A stretch of 32,185 nucleotides of DNA. Origin: Cudoniella acicularis. Its lineage: Eukaryota; Ascomycota; Leotiomycetes; Helotiales; Helotiaceae. The stretch is taken from positions 1-32,185 of the forward strand of contig JAAMPI010000562.1 of assembly GCA_013054445.1 (NCBI GenBank). Reading direction: 5' to 3'. Below the pieces are notes generated by a model, which was given only the letters and a program-made list of their open reading frames with translations, was not told where the DNA came from and did no database searches. Position 1 is the first letter of the stretch, and each line of letters starts with the position of its first letter. Positions 19,598 to 29,433 of the stretch are shown here, one piece after another. The position numbers were made by a program, and so were the translations under genes.

Positions 19598-21562
19598 ATG
19601 GCGTCTTATGAAAGGTAGATTCGAAACCCTCACATTCTCTCTGCATCTAACGCCTCGTAGAAATCGAATTGCTGCCTTTAATTTCAAAGAGGACCGCGAA
19701 TCCGAGGTCGCCAAGCTTCGAGCTGCTCTCGCTGAAGCAGTCTGCAGTCGCGATGAGATAAAAACAGAGCTCAATAGTCTGAAAGCCTCCACAGAAGAAC
19801 CAAGGCCATGCCTCTTCCTGGAGAAACTCCCCTTGGAGCTACGGAATCACGTCTACAGCTACCTCCTAGTAAACCCTGCTCTCGCGACAGGGACTGTCAT
19901 CGAAAGACACGGCCCCCAAAATGCCCTCTACAACGGCGAGTTTGGTTTAGCACCTGTCGTTTTACAACTGAACCGACAAATCCACCATGAAGCTCTAAAT
20001 ATCCTGTATGGCGACAACATCTTCATCGCCGATTGCACACAAGATGATGTCCTGAGGTCGCCAATTGTTCGACATCAAAGAACGCAGAGAAGCGGGGTGA
20101 TAGACTGGGTCGATGGCCCATTTTTAAAGGACCACCCTGCCGTTCAAAAAGTAAGACATTGGAAAGTCGCTATCGGCGCAAATCAAGGTGCTGTCAAAAA
20201 CTACCCAGCTGATCATTTCTCTACTTTTGCCGGGCAATGGTCGACGCAACCCCCCTATCTCTAAGCGTTGGAATTTCCCCCCGAGGAAGGAAATTCAACG
20301 AAAGCTCTTTAGGCGGCGGAATCGTCTACAACAAACTCTCACTCGTCCTTAGCCCCCTAAAACTCCTCCGAAATATCAACCAATTCACACTAGGAGCCGC
20401 AGACCCCAACGACCTCTATATCTGCAACTACCATCAGGACGCCACCCAAGCCGTACCTCACGATATCCCACCCAACATACTCACCTCCCTAACCCACCTC
20501 ATCCAAAGCAACACTCCTCTCAACCCCGTCTTCAAAATGCACGACTGCCTCCTCGCCTACGCGCAAGCCTTCGAACGTGCGCAAACCTACCGCGAAGAAA
20601 TGATCCCAGACCATGGCCGGCCTTGGGCCCACCTAACCAAAGACCCGACACGAATCCTCCCACGCTCCCTAACGGACTCGCACGCACGCTCCCCATTTAA
20701 AAAAGGCACCCCTATGCACCCCGTCGAGCAAAACCTCGAATACGCCCTCATCGCCAGCGACTTTAACCACTACTCCCGCTTCATCTCCGCGCGCTCTACC
20801 ATCCTCTCTTACTTGGAGCCGCAATACCAACGCATCTGTCTTGCTGCGCAAAACACTGCTGAGTTTGTGAAAGCCAACAAGCGTGAAAGCGGACGAAAGA
20901 TATTCTGTGCAAGCGGAATAGCGCATATGATGCACAACACCAAAGCGCCTTTCGCCACCGCTTCAATATATCTCGAAGGCTACGCTGAGTCTTTCAAACG
21001 CGATTTAACTGAGGAAACGAGAATGCAGATTCGCTGCGAGCAGCGCAAATTTAACCTCTCGTATGCCCATCTCCCCCGCGAAAAGTTACTAAAGGAGCTC
21101 AATGATATTTTGGAAACTAGTTCCTACAACAAATTTTTATACGATTTGTCGTGGGCAAGATTCGCGGTGCTGTGTAAAAAAGCTATTGACGACATGGACC
21201 GTCAATACCTCGAGATCCGGGAAGCCAGGAAAAGGCTTTTTGAATACGACGGAGCGCAGTATGAACCCGAAATCGACATCGAAGCATGGAGATGCGACGA
21301 GCCGATAAACTGGGACGTAAACGAGCCGGAAATTGGGCCAAAAAAAGAAGCCGAGATGACGGGGTCTGTAAATGGGTATCCGGGGTTTGTTACTGATGAG
21401 GAGGAGGGGGATGATTCTGGGTCTGCTAGTAATTCTGGGAATAGCTCGGGGTCTGGTTCGGATTCTGGACATGGTTCTGATGCAGACTCGGATGTGGCTT
21501 CTGAGGTTGGTGAGGAAGAGCTTGGACAACTTGAACTAGGAGGAGGTGGTGGGGATGTATGA
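19598..21562 (+). CDS. F-box/2EXR-like fungal protein with coiled coil and acidic tail, frameshifted
   Basis: Exon 1 19598-19614 (MASYE plus a split R), intron 19615-19660 (GTAGAT, branch TCTAAC, acceptor CGTAG), exon 2 19661-21562. Predicted about 639 aa if one missing base is allowed for. Order: a short coiled coil (EVAKLRAALAEAVCSRDEIK); FLEKLPLELRNHVYSYLLV, the LP-x-E-[IL]-R-x-x-[IV]-Y signature of fungal F-box/2EXR-like proteins; LQLNRQIHHEALNILYGDN, the usual follow-up helix; a variable region with LSPLKLLRNINQFTL; and a tail of Ser, Gly, Asp and Glu. Members may be substrate receptors of ubiquitin ligases, but most are uncharacterised. The frame breaks at a C6 run (20250-20255) and goes on in another frame from about 20257. 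Confidence 0.7.
20250..20255 (+). other. -1 frameshift at a C6 homopolymer
   Basis: The first frame reads FAGQWSTQPPYL and stops at 20262-20264; the second frame reads LSVGISPRGRKF onwards and stays open for more than 1300 bases. One missing base, most simply a seventh C, joins them. No intron with proper phase can bridge the gap. Confidence 0.75.
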
Positions 21563-21990
21563 CCACACATCGGATGGGCATTGTAGGAATTAGGAATTAG
21601 ATTTAGGATTCCACCTGTTGGTTTTCACGAAATAAAAAGAAGCTGTTGGATTATCGATACATTACGAAGACCCGGGTAAGTTACCTCTATCATAGAAGTC
21701 GGGACTTGGGAATATTTAAGGTGGCAAAACGTTTGATTCGATAAATCACAAGTAGAAGAGGAGAAATTCGATTCAACAACGCAAAACGCTGTGGTATTTT
21801 ATGCTCTGTACGCTTAACGCAATGTAAGAAAGTGGCAAACACTCCAATTCCCTAACCCACACTCCCCGAGATTGTCCTTTTAATGAAACGCTAATGCTCA
21901 ATGCCAAATCCACTGGAACCGCTTCAAGAGAATAACAGCCACTCGAAGACTCGAAGCGTACCCTGAATGCCAGTTCCATGAAAACACTCT
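21563..21990. other. Convergent intergenic region
   Basis: Spacer between the plus-strand F-box-like gene and the minus-strand SNF2 gene, so it holds the 3' untranslated regions of both. AATAAA-like AAATAAAAAG occurs near 21630 on the plus strand, a possible poly(A) signal. No gene seen. Confidence 0.4.
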
Positions 21991-24900
21991 TTACGACGAG
22001 TCAGTGAGGACCTCTTCCCTCGCCGGCTCAACCGGAACCGGAACCGCAATCTCGTTTGTCTCCCAATCCTCCAAATCATACGTCCCAGAAGGAGCAGGAG
22101 CCCGACCCTCCGCCTCCGCAGCAGCAGCTAGAATCCCCCTCCTGAAACTTGCCTGTCTAGCCTCATGTTCCGGCCCCGTCACATATATCGGTCTTGGTCC
22201 CCCGCCTGAAGCGTTCGTCAATCGAGTTTCCCTGCTAGAAACAGTATTCGAAGTGGCAGGTCTCGAATCCGTCGTGCCTCTGTTACTCGCATCTCTGTCG
22301 GAAATTATAGGCGCGCCACTTGGACCTGGTTGACGGAAAGGGGTTGGAGTGGAAGCAGTGTGGGAACTGGTAGCAGTGGTAGGTCTCGATGCAGTTCCCT
22401 TGTTACGCGAGGCGCCTCTGTCAGGGATAACAAGTGGTCCCTCTTTAAGTTTCCTCTTGCGATCGCGAACAGATGCCGAGGTAGGCGTGACCGTACCCTG
22501 CAACTGCGATTCTTCCACAACCACCGAGTGCGGGTCTTTTAGCGGAAGCTTCGCTGCTATCTCCTCGAGGTCAAAGGGATCGCTCTTCTTAGCACCCCGG
22601 AGATTACTCTTAGGAAGAATAGGGGGAGGAGGAGGAGGAGGGGAAGAAGGACCACCACCTTCCGTCCCAGTCCGCGCATCTTCGAAAACCTGCCTTGGAC
22701 TTAAAGGCTGCCCACTTTCATTGTCGACCCAGTTGGATATGCCACTATCGTTATGGGCTCTGAAATTCGCGTTTGTGACGGGCTCCTCGTTAACCCAGAA
22801 GATTTCATCGTCTGGGAGGCGCTCGCCGTCGTGCGTGTAGATACCTCTTTCCTCGCCGTCAGCACCGATTTCGATACGTGGAGAGGGAGTGCGGGTGGTC
22901 CAGAGGTTGGGGTCACTCAACCGTTCGTTTTTGGGTCCGACATAATCAGCGGGATATTTATATCCTCCTGAGCCGCCGCCCCCAGGCCCTTGATCACCAT
23001 CAGAGTCATCGTCGTCATCTTTCTTATATCCTGAAGGGCCTCTACTCCGGTTGTCTTCGCTCTCATCTTCATCAACGCTAGTAAAACCAGTAGCAGTATA
23101 GAAGCTCTTGAGACTCTGGATTCTGCCGAGAGAAACAGGCCGGCCAAAACGCATACTGGAATCCTTTTCTCTCTTCACAAGCAAATTCTCCAACGCCATC
23201 GGACTCTCCTCGTCAATCAGGCGGAAAGACCACGACTCGTCGTTCTTCTGCCCGATACGGTGGACTCGACAATAAGCCTGCACCTCGCGCGAGAATTCAA
23301 TGTCAGGCTCCATGAGCACAAGATTAGCAGCGCGTGTGAGCTGGAGCCCCGTACCAATTTGCCGGGTCGTGCCAACGAGGAATTGATAATTGTATCTTGA
23401 TTTCCTCCCACGGGGAGTCATTGCGTCGGTAAAAGCATCGAGTGTGGCGGTGCGTTCACGGAGTGGTGTGCGAGGGATGATGAGTCCGACTTTGTCCTTG
23501 ACAGTGCCCATGAGGATGTACTTCTCAATCATCAATTTAACTGCCAATGCCACGGGTGCAAAAGCAGTCATGATGACCAGTTTATTATCTCCCTGGCTGT
23601 AATCTTTGGCTAGCATGAGTCGCCGGATGAAGTCGTATAGCCAGTTGAGTTTGGGGCTCATGTCGAAGATAGATTTGATATTTTTGGCGAAAAAGGAGCG
23701 TTGTCCCTCTCTAATCATCTGATGTGTTTCTTCGGGTGTGAGTTCGAGGTTTGGGAACCCGGACTCTTGAGTCGCGGTTAATGGTCTTGAGAGGAATGGT
23801 ATCGTGGCGAGAACTCGCATTTGCCAAGCTGCTCGACACTGACCGCTTAGCGTTAATTGGTCTGGAGGCGAGCCCCGTGAGGTTGGATAGATATCGAAGT
23901 ATTTGTCGCGTAGTGCATCGAGTTTCGATCTTATCAAAATGTTTGCGCTACCTGCCCGTCTGGCGAGGAACTTGTTGAACTGAGGATTGTGCTTTAGAGT
24001 TACATCTTGGTGGTAATGCGGGCGTAATTTGACGAGAGGGTGCCCGAACCACGTACTCTCAGCCGTTCTGCGAATCATGAAAGTCCTTAATAAATGCAGA
24101 ACAGAGTAATTGACATCCTTTAAGAGTGGTTGGATGCCCCCTTTGATCTTGACTGCTCCCTCGACCTGGGCACAGAAGCGGTCGAACTTTGGAACAGAAA
24201 AAATACTCATCTGTTCGTCTTGGCTCCAAAGGCTCTCCCTTGTCGATGCATTGTTAGAGTGAGGGGTATGAGTTTCGATGGCCCATAAAATACCCTCCAA
24301 TGCTCTTGGTGTGTTGAGCAAAGGGGTCCCACTGTAACCCCAAATGAAAGGCCGGGGTTCTCGAGGTAGCTCAGCGAGTAATGCAGAACGACCTTTAGAT
24401 CGTAAGTAATCTTCATGGCATTCATCCACCATTGCTATCCCAAAGACGATGCCTCTTTTCTTGATATTTTCAGTAAGTCCTCTCGAGGGACCAGAGTGGT
24501 GGGCTGAGACTCGTTCTTCATGCGCAAAGGCTTTAAGGACCCAGTTCTGGTAAGTTAGTAGGGAGCAAAGAAGCAAAAATCGCTCTTGACCCGGCTGTGG
24601 TCTCTCATCATAACTTGGAATTGGTCTTCCTCTGACATCCTGAGGCCTGTTCGACCTGAGATATTGTCGATTGCGTAAATGGCGAGCATCTCTTGTATCT
24701 CTCGAGTCGTTGCCCTTCATCTGCGCCACATGGTCCATCGTTGGATTATGGGCGACTGCAATACGCATACCAAGATTCATTTCTTCTTGATCAATGTGGA
24801 TTCGCCATTCTTCCATCCAGTGTGGAATAAGAGGTGCTGGAACGCACGCAAGCCGAACTCCTAATTGAGGAGGCATGCTCGAAGTTGGACTTTCGGACAC

Positions 24901-27504
24901 ACATGGGCATGTGATCCAGTGGGGGCGCTGATGATTGCTCGGGCAGGCCGTATCTTCTAGACCTTGTTGTGCTATACCAAGATGTTTTCCATCCTTGTTG
25001 GCTCTTGACTTATAAATATCGTCCCATAGCCATGCCAACTGCCTTTCAACGACAATGTATGCCAAGAATGAAAGTGTCTTCCCAAGGCCCATTTCATCGG
25101 CAACAAAGCCACCTCCAAGACTCCGAGATTTATTCATTTGCCACCATACCCCAAAAGCCTGGTACTGGTAGAGTTGAGTCTTCAGTCCAGCAATTCTCAC
25201 TCTTTCATCCATGCCAGTCTTATCTGGATTGATTTGAAACATTGCGCAACATTCTCTCCATCGAGAAAGATCATCGACTTGTCCTTTTGGCATAAGTTGG
25301 GACAACTCAGAACTGCTTTGGAGTTCTTGGAGGCTATTAGAAGATTAGCGCCGCAAAATATTTTAGAGATGAAGTAAAACGTACTGCCTGGTCAATATCT
25401 CAGGTCCATCTTCACCAGCCTCCTCGTCCGTCTCGTCACCACCTTCTGCATTGCTCACTTCGGTCTTCAATACAACTTCCTCATCACCCTCGTCTGCCTT
25501 GTCCGATTTGGAACCTAACAAAACGGGCAAATCGTCCTCGCCATCACCAACTCCACCCCTTTCGTAGACTTCTCGTTTAGCCACCTCATAGAACCTTTTG
25601 AACCTCTCATCCTGCAGATTCTGCGTTACAACCTTCTGATCTTCTTCCTTCGGTACGGTTTTCTTTGGTGCAAAAGGATTGTAAAGCTTTGGGAAGATAC
25701 CAAATGGCGGGGGTGGTGTAGTTTTCGCAGGTACTGGAATTTTTGTTGGTTGAGGTTTAGCTTGTGTCCGACGACCAATCTGAGTTGCGCGTTTGACCGC
25801 ATTTTTGCCCTTGTTAATCGCCCTTCCCAGCACATTCCTTGGTTCTGACCCGCTGGATGGTGTGGAAAATCTTGAGATTGGTTGGGGTCCTGTCGGTGTA
25901 CCTGCTGGCTTGATGGGACCGTATCTTGTTTGTGTGAGGTCGTAACTAACTCTGTCAGGGGAAGCGAGCGGAGCATTTTCATTTATCTCTTTTTTGAGAC
26001 CCAGGATTTTAGGACTTTGGTCAGCGGCTGGACGGAAAACTGCAGCCGCAGTTGGAACAGGTGGATTCTCCCTAAAAACGTATTTGGGATTGCTTTTGCG
26101 AACACCTGTATCTTTGATCACTGGGCCTTTGGCAGTTGGAGCGCCTGAGCCACCAGGTGCATCGGCTGCCGGTTTAATAGTTGGTTTAGTGAGAGCTTCA
26201 GTTGATTGCTTCACCGCAGAGGCACTCGCAGCACCACGTGGACCAGCAGCACCTGGACGACCACTTGGGACACCAGCGGTCTTGCCAGGAATTTTAGAAG
26301 GCGCTTTCGCTTCAGGGCCATGGGCGGCCGAAGTTCGAGCAGTCGTTTTAATGGCGCCTGGAGGAGTGCCTGGGCGACCAGTTGGGGCGCTAGCAGCACC
26401 CACGGGAATTCCAGGTGGTTGCTTCACAGCAGCACCGCGGCCGGCTGGGGCAGGAGTTTCTGCACGGCCCGATATAGTGGCAGCACCAGCCTGCTCTTTT
26501 GTTTTTCTTGCAGTTTCCCGAGCTCTCCTCGCCGCCTTCTCGCGATCTTCCCTCAATCTCTTCTCGACTGGTGTCTCTGGATGAAAAATAAACTCTACCA
26601 CCTGGTTAAGAATCGTTGATACGGTAGTCCCTGGTTTGCCATAAAACCCATGCCGAATCGCACCGACCAAATGTTTTTGGTCTTTGATCTCTTTGAAATG
26701 ACCGCGGAGGTCATATCCCAATTGACCTCGTTTGAGATTCAAAGCTCGTATATAAGGATCGGCATGAGCGCCAATTGCATTCTGGAATGTCTTTATGATC
26801 ATTGAGAGCTCGTAGTCCTCTGGCCAAGTCCCATCCCTCCGTCCCTTCAGGTTTTCCAGGCAGGATTTGGGATCTATGTCGAACTTTTCTAGTTGGCGTG
26901 TTCGATCATCAGACATGACAATGAGGCGAAATATCGTCTCTTTGATCTCGGGCGCTCTTGTGGGTGTAAATGGTGGCGATTCTGGTGGGTTCTCTGTTGT
27001 AGCTGTATCAGGGAGACTTGGGGCTGTATTGGTGCTCAGGGCAGTGCCCGTTCTTGCGGGTGTGGTGGTTGCAGTGGCGGGGTTGTCTGCTGGTGTATGT
27101 GGTCTAAGTGAAGCCTTTCCTTCCCTGGCTTTCCTTAACCTTATTTCATGCCATTCGTGATAGATTATCACCTCCAACCATGCTCGAAGCCAATCGACGT
27201 CAATATTGTCAAAGAGTTTAATGTCTTCGTATTTTTGCGACACTTGTGGAATTGCTTCAACTAACGTATTCACAATTTCGTTGAAAAGTGCTTTCCCATC
27301 TGCGAAGTCGAGAGACTGGAAATTGAATAACCCTTCATCTTCCATATATATGCGAAAGTTGTGGAATATAAGGTCGAGTTCCCTCTTGGAAGCGCCAATC
27401 CCAGTCTGGAATTGTTCAACAAACGGATCATCTCTGTCGTCTTCGTCGGGCATCATTCTATTGTACCAAGCTTCCCTCTCAGGCACTGCGGAGGGGATGT
27501 CCAT
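21991..27504 (-). CDS. SNF2-family ATPase (Swi2/Snf2 helicase-like), 1820 aa, two exons
   Basis: Exon 1 27504-25385 (ATG at 27504), intron 25384-25334 (GTACGT, branch GCTAAT, acceptor TAATAG, 51 nt, phase 2), exon 2 25333-21991. Residues 1-700 are mostly a low-complexity Ala/Pro/Thr/Lys-rich region after a helical start. The ATPase core follows: DEMGLGKT (785-793), DECH (1010-1013), SGTP (about 1041), then lobe 2 with GTTRQIGTGLQLTRAANLVL (about 1361-1380) and QAYCRVHRIGQ (1392-1402). A long insert between motifs I and II contains a Cys cluster (CPSNHQRPHWITCPC). The last 400 residues are disordered and acidic/proline-rich. Expected nuclear, moving DNA or protein-DNA complexes with ATP. The assignment to the SNF2 superfamily is firm; the subfamily is not (no HIRAN, bromo, chromo or RING domain seen). 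Confidence 0.92.
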
Positions 27505-28799
27505 GGCTACGGCGTGAAGTAAAAATTTGAAACAGACAATTGGGAAAGCAAAATAAGCTGTGTCCAAAAGTTCAGGGATGCAATTGAAAATGCTTCATTC
27601 TTAGCATGTAGTTCCACAACAGATACATATCTTTATCAAAACTGTGAAAATAATGAGCTCGCACAAGGCTCTTTGTGAGTGGTGCTACTCCCATTTCGCC
27701 GGAATAGGAATTCATCTTTGAAAGAAATAAAGACATTCTCAACACAAGGGAAATAGTAGGGGCGCACACAAATTAAAAGAGCAGCGCAGAATAGCACAGG
27801 AACACACTCAAAGAGCAGATTACGCATTTGGTCGAGATCTTTGCTCTTCCGTGAGAATAATTCGAAAAAGGCCCACGTGAAAGGAAGACAGCGACTTCGA
27901 TATGTGATAAAATTACCATATCTTTGAGCTCAGAACTTCTCTTCGGGGCAGTTATTTGACTGGTTTTGGTGCCTGGCTTAAAAGTCGCTGAGCAACCAAA
28001 CCGCCCATGTCTGCGGCATGCGCTGCTTCCTAAAAGCATTTTTGATAAGCTCCAGTTATATAGTCGCTTGCAAACCAGCTTCCCTCGTGCGCACTACTAG
28101 AAATTTTACCGAGCACTTGAACAGGGGTTCTCAACCCAAACTAACCGAATATAGATAAGCGTTTGGTACACAATCATGTTACTTGAACGAGCCCTTGTAA
28201 TTATCAAGTTGTAATTTTNAAAATTCAAATACGTACTATCCCCTCCCTGGTTCAGTTGTTGGTGGGGCCAGCAAAATCTGGTGATAGAACCAACAACTGA
28301 ACCGGGGAGGGGGATAGTATGTGAATAGTATCTTGATCACATTCGTACTAAGTATAGTGTCTCGTCTTTAGCATCATGACCCCGAGCCTCGCTCCCTCCT
28401 AGCGCGACCTAATTCATAACATAATATCTAACAAGAAGCTCAAAGGCCTATGAGATAGCGGACGATGCTAGGTGTAGTGAGCGTTTGATCAAAGCAATAC
28501 GCTTAAACATTGTAAATATAATAATCGGAAGCCACGTGTACGCTGCGCTACGAAAAATCACGTGCTGCGAGCGCCCCTGCACTTGCGAAGGGTTACCCCG
28601 GTTTGGGGACACTCTTGTCTCACACATTAAACATTGAAGGCTCAGCTCGGGATACCTTGCAGCGATCATTCTAGTCCCGCTGGAAAGAGCCTCACGGTGA
28701 AGATCCAATATTTTTCGTATTTCTTGTTCTGTTCCCTGAGCAAGCCATGTATGGAAGATGACGTGGCCAGTGCGGCTGCAGTGCCCCGTCAGATTAGGT
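27505..28799. other. Intergenic region upstream of the SNF2 gene
   Basis: No gene with a recognisable product. It holds three CACGTG boxes (27874-27879, 28533-28538, 28559-28564), an undetermined base at 28220, and the 82-bp foldback element at 28237-28318. Short open frames on both strands (for example 27773-28039 and 28448-28708, minus) lack family features. Confidence 0.45.
28237..28318. mobile_element. 82-bp foldback MITE with TA target duplication
   Basis: The arm CTATCCCCTCCCTGGTTCAG (28237 on, continuing to about 28265) is matched in reverse complement by the arm ending at 28318. Over 28-29 bases there is one single-base indel and one T/C difference. The loop is about 25 bases. TA flanks both sides (28235-28236, 28319-28320), which suits a Tc1/mariner-type non-autonomous element. 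It is too small to code for anything. Confidence 0.75.
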
Positions 28800-29181
28800 A
28801 CACTTATTTTGGCATCAAGCTACAAGGCACTAACAAAAACACACCTAACTCACTAACGCCACACTAGTGCCGCTTTATCTCACTTGAGAAAAGAACTTAG
28901 AAAAAATCACAGGCCGATATAAAATACAATTATAACACAAGTAACTTATATAAATTTATAGTTCTAAAAAATACTATTAAATCATAACTAATTATATACG
29001 AAATATAAGCTTATAAGTAAGCTAATTCTACTACGCAGGTGCTTGTTATAAAAGCTTAATTTTAGTAATATAGGAAGGAGGATATCGCTTGTTAAAATAG
29101 CATAAGTGCCTGAAAGCTTGGCGAGTACAGGGGTTGAAGTGCGTGTGTTGGTGCCTTGTAGCCTGATGCTAAAATAAGCGT
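28800..29181. mobile_element. MITE, 382 bp, 36-bp terminal inverted repeats, AT-rich core
   Basis: The left end (28800-28835) contains CTTATTTTGGCATCAAGCTA; the right end (29146-29181) read in reverse contains CTTATTTTAGCATCAGGCTA. The 36-base ends differ at four places, all transitions. The interior, especially 28910-29010, is very AT-rich and non-coding. A target duplication is not obvious, so the exact outer limits are uncertain by a few bases. It ends about 250 bases before the NLR start codon. Confidence 0.7.
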
Positions 29182-29433
29182 CCCGCCAGATTCAGCCCAT
29201 CAGACGGATGCTGCCCTATGTCCACACTATCACTCCATTCTCCTTTCTTTCTTTTACAATCGCAATCATCTGATTTCCTTTGCTAGGGTGCGTCCGTGAT
29301 TGGTACTGAGTACCTGACTTTATTTTCAGGAAGCTGTGTCGATCGAATCCTCAGCGGGCAACCCCACCAGCACCAGTTGATCTGAGCCGAATAGCTCTCA
29401 CGTCCGACCCTTCATATTGCTCCACGAGCGGGT
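29182..29433 (+). promoter_or_regulatory. NLR gene promoter and 5' leader, possible leader intron
   Basis: A CT-rich tract (TTCTCCTTTCTTTCTTTTAC, about 29238-29258) is typical of the start-site region of fungal genes. After it, a donor GTGCGT at 29288, a CTGAC branch-like site and the acceptor TATTTTCAG ending at 29329 could form a 42-nt intron in the 5' leader. Confidence 0.4.
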
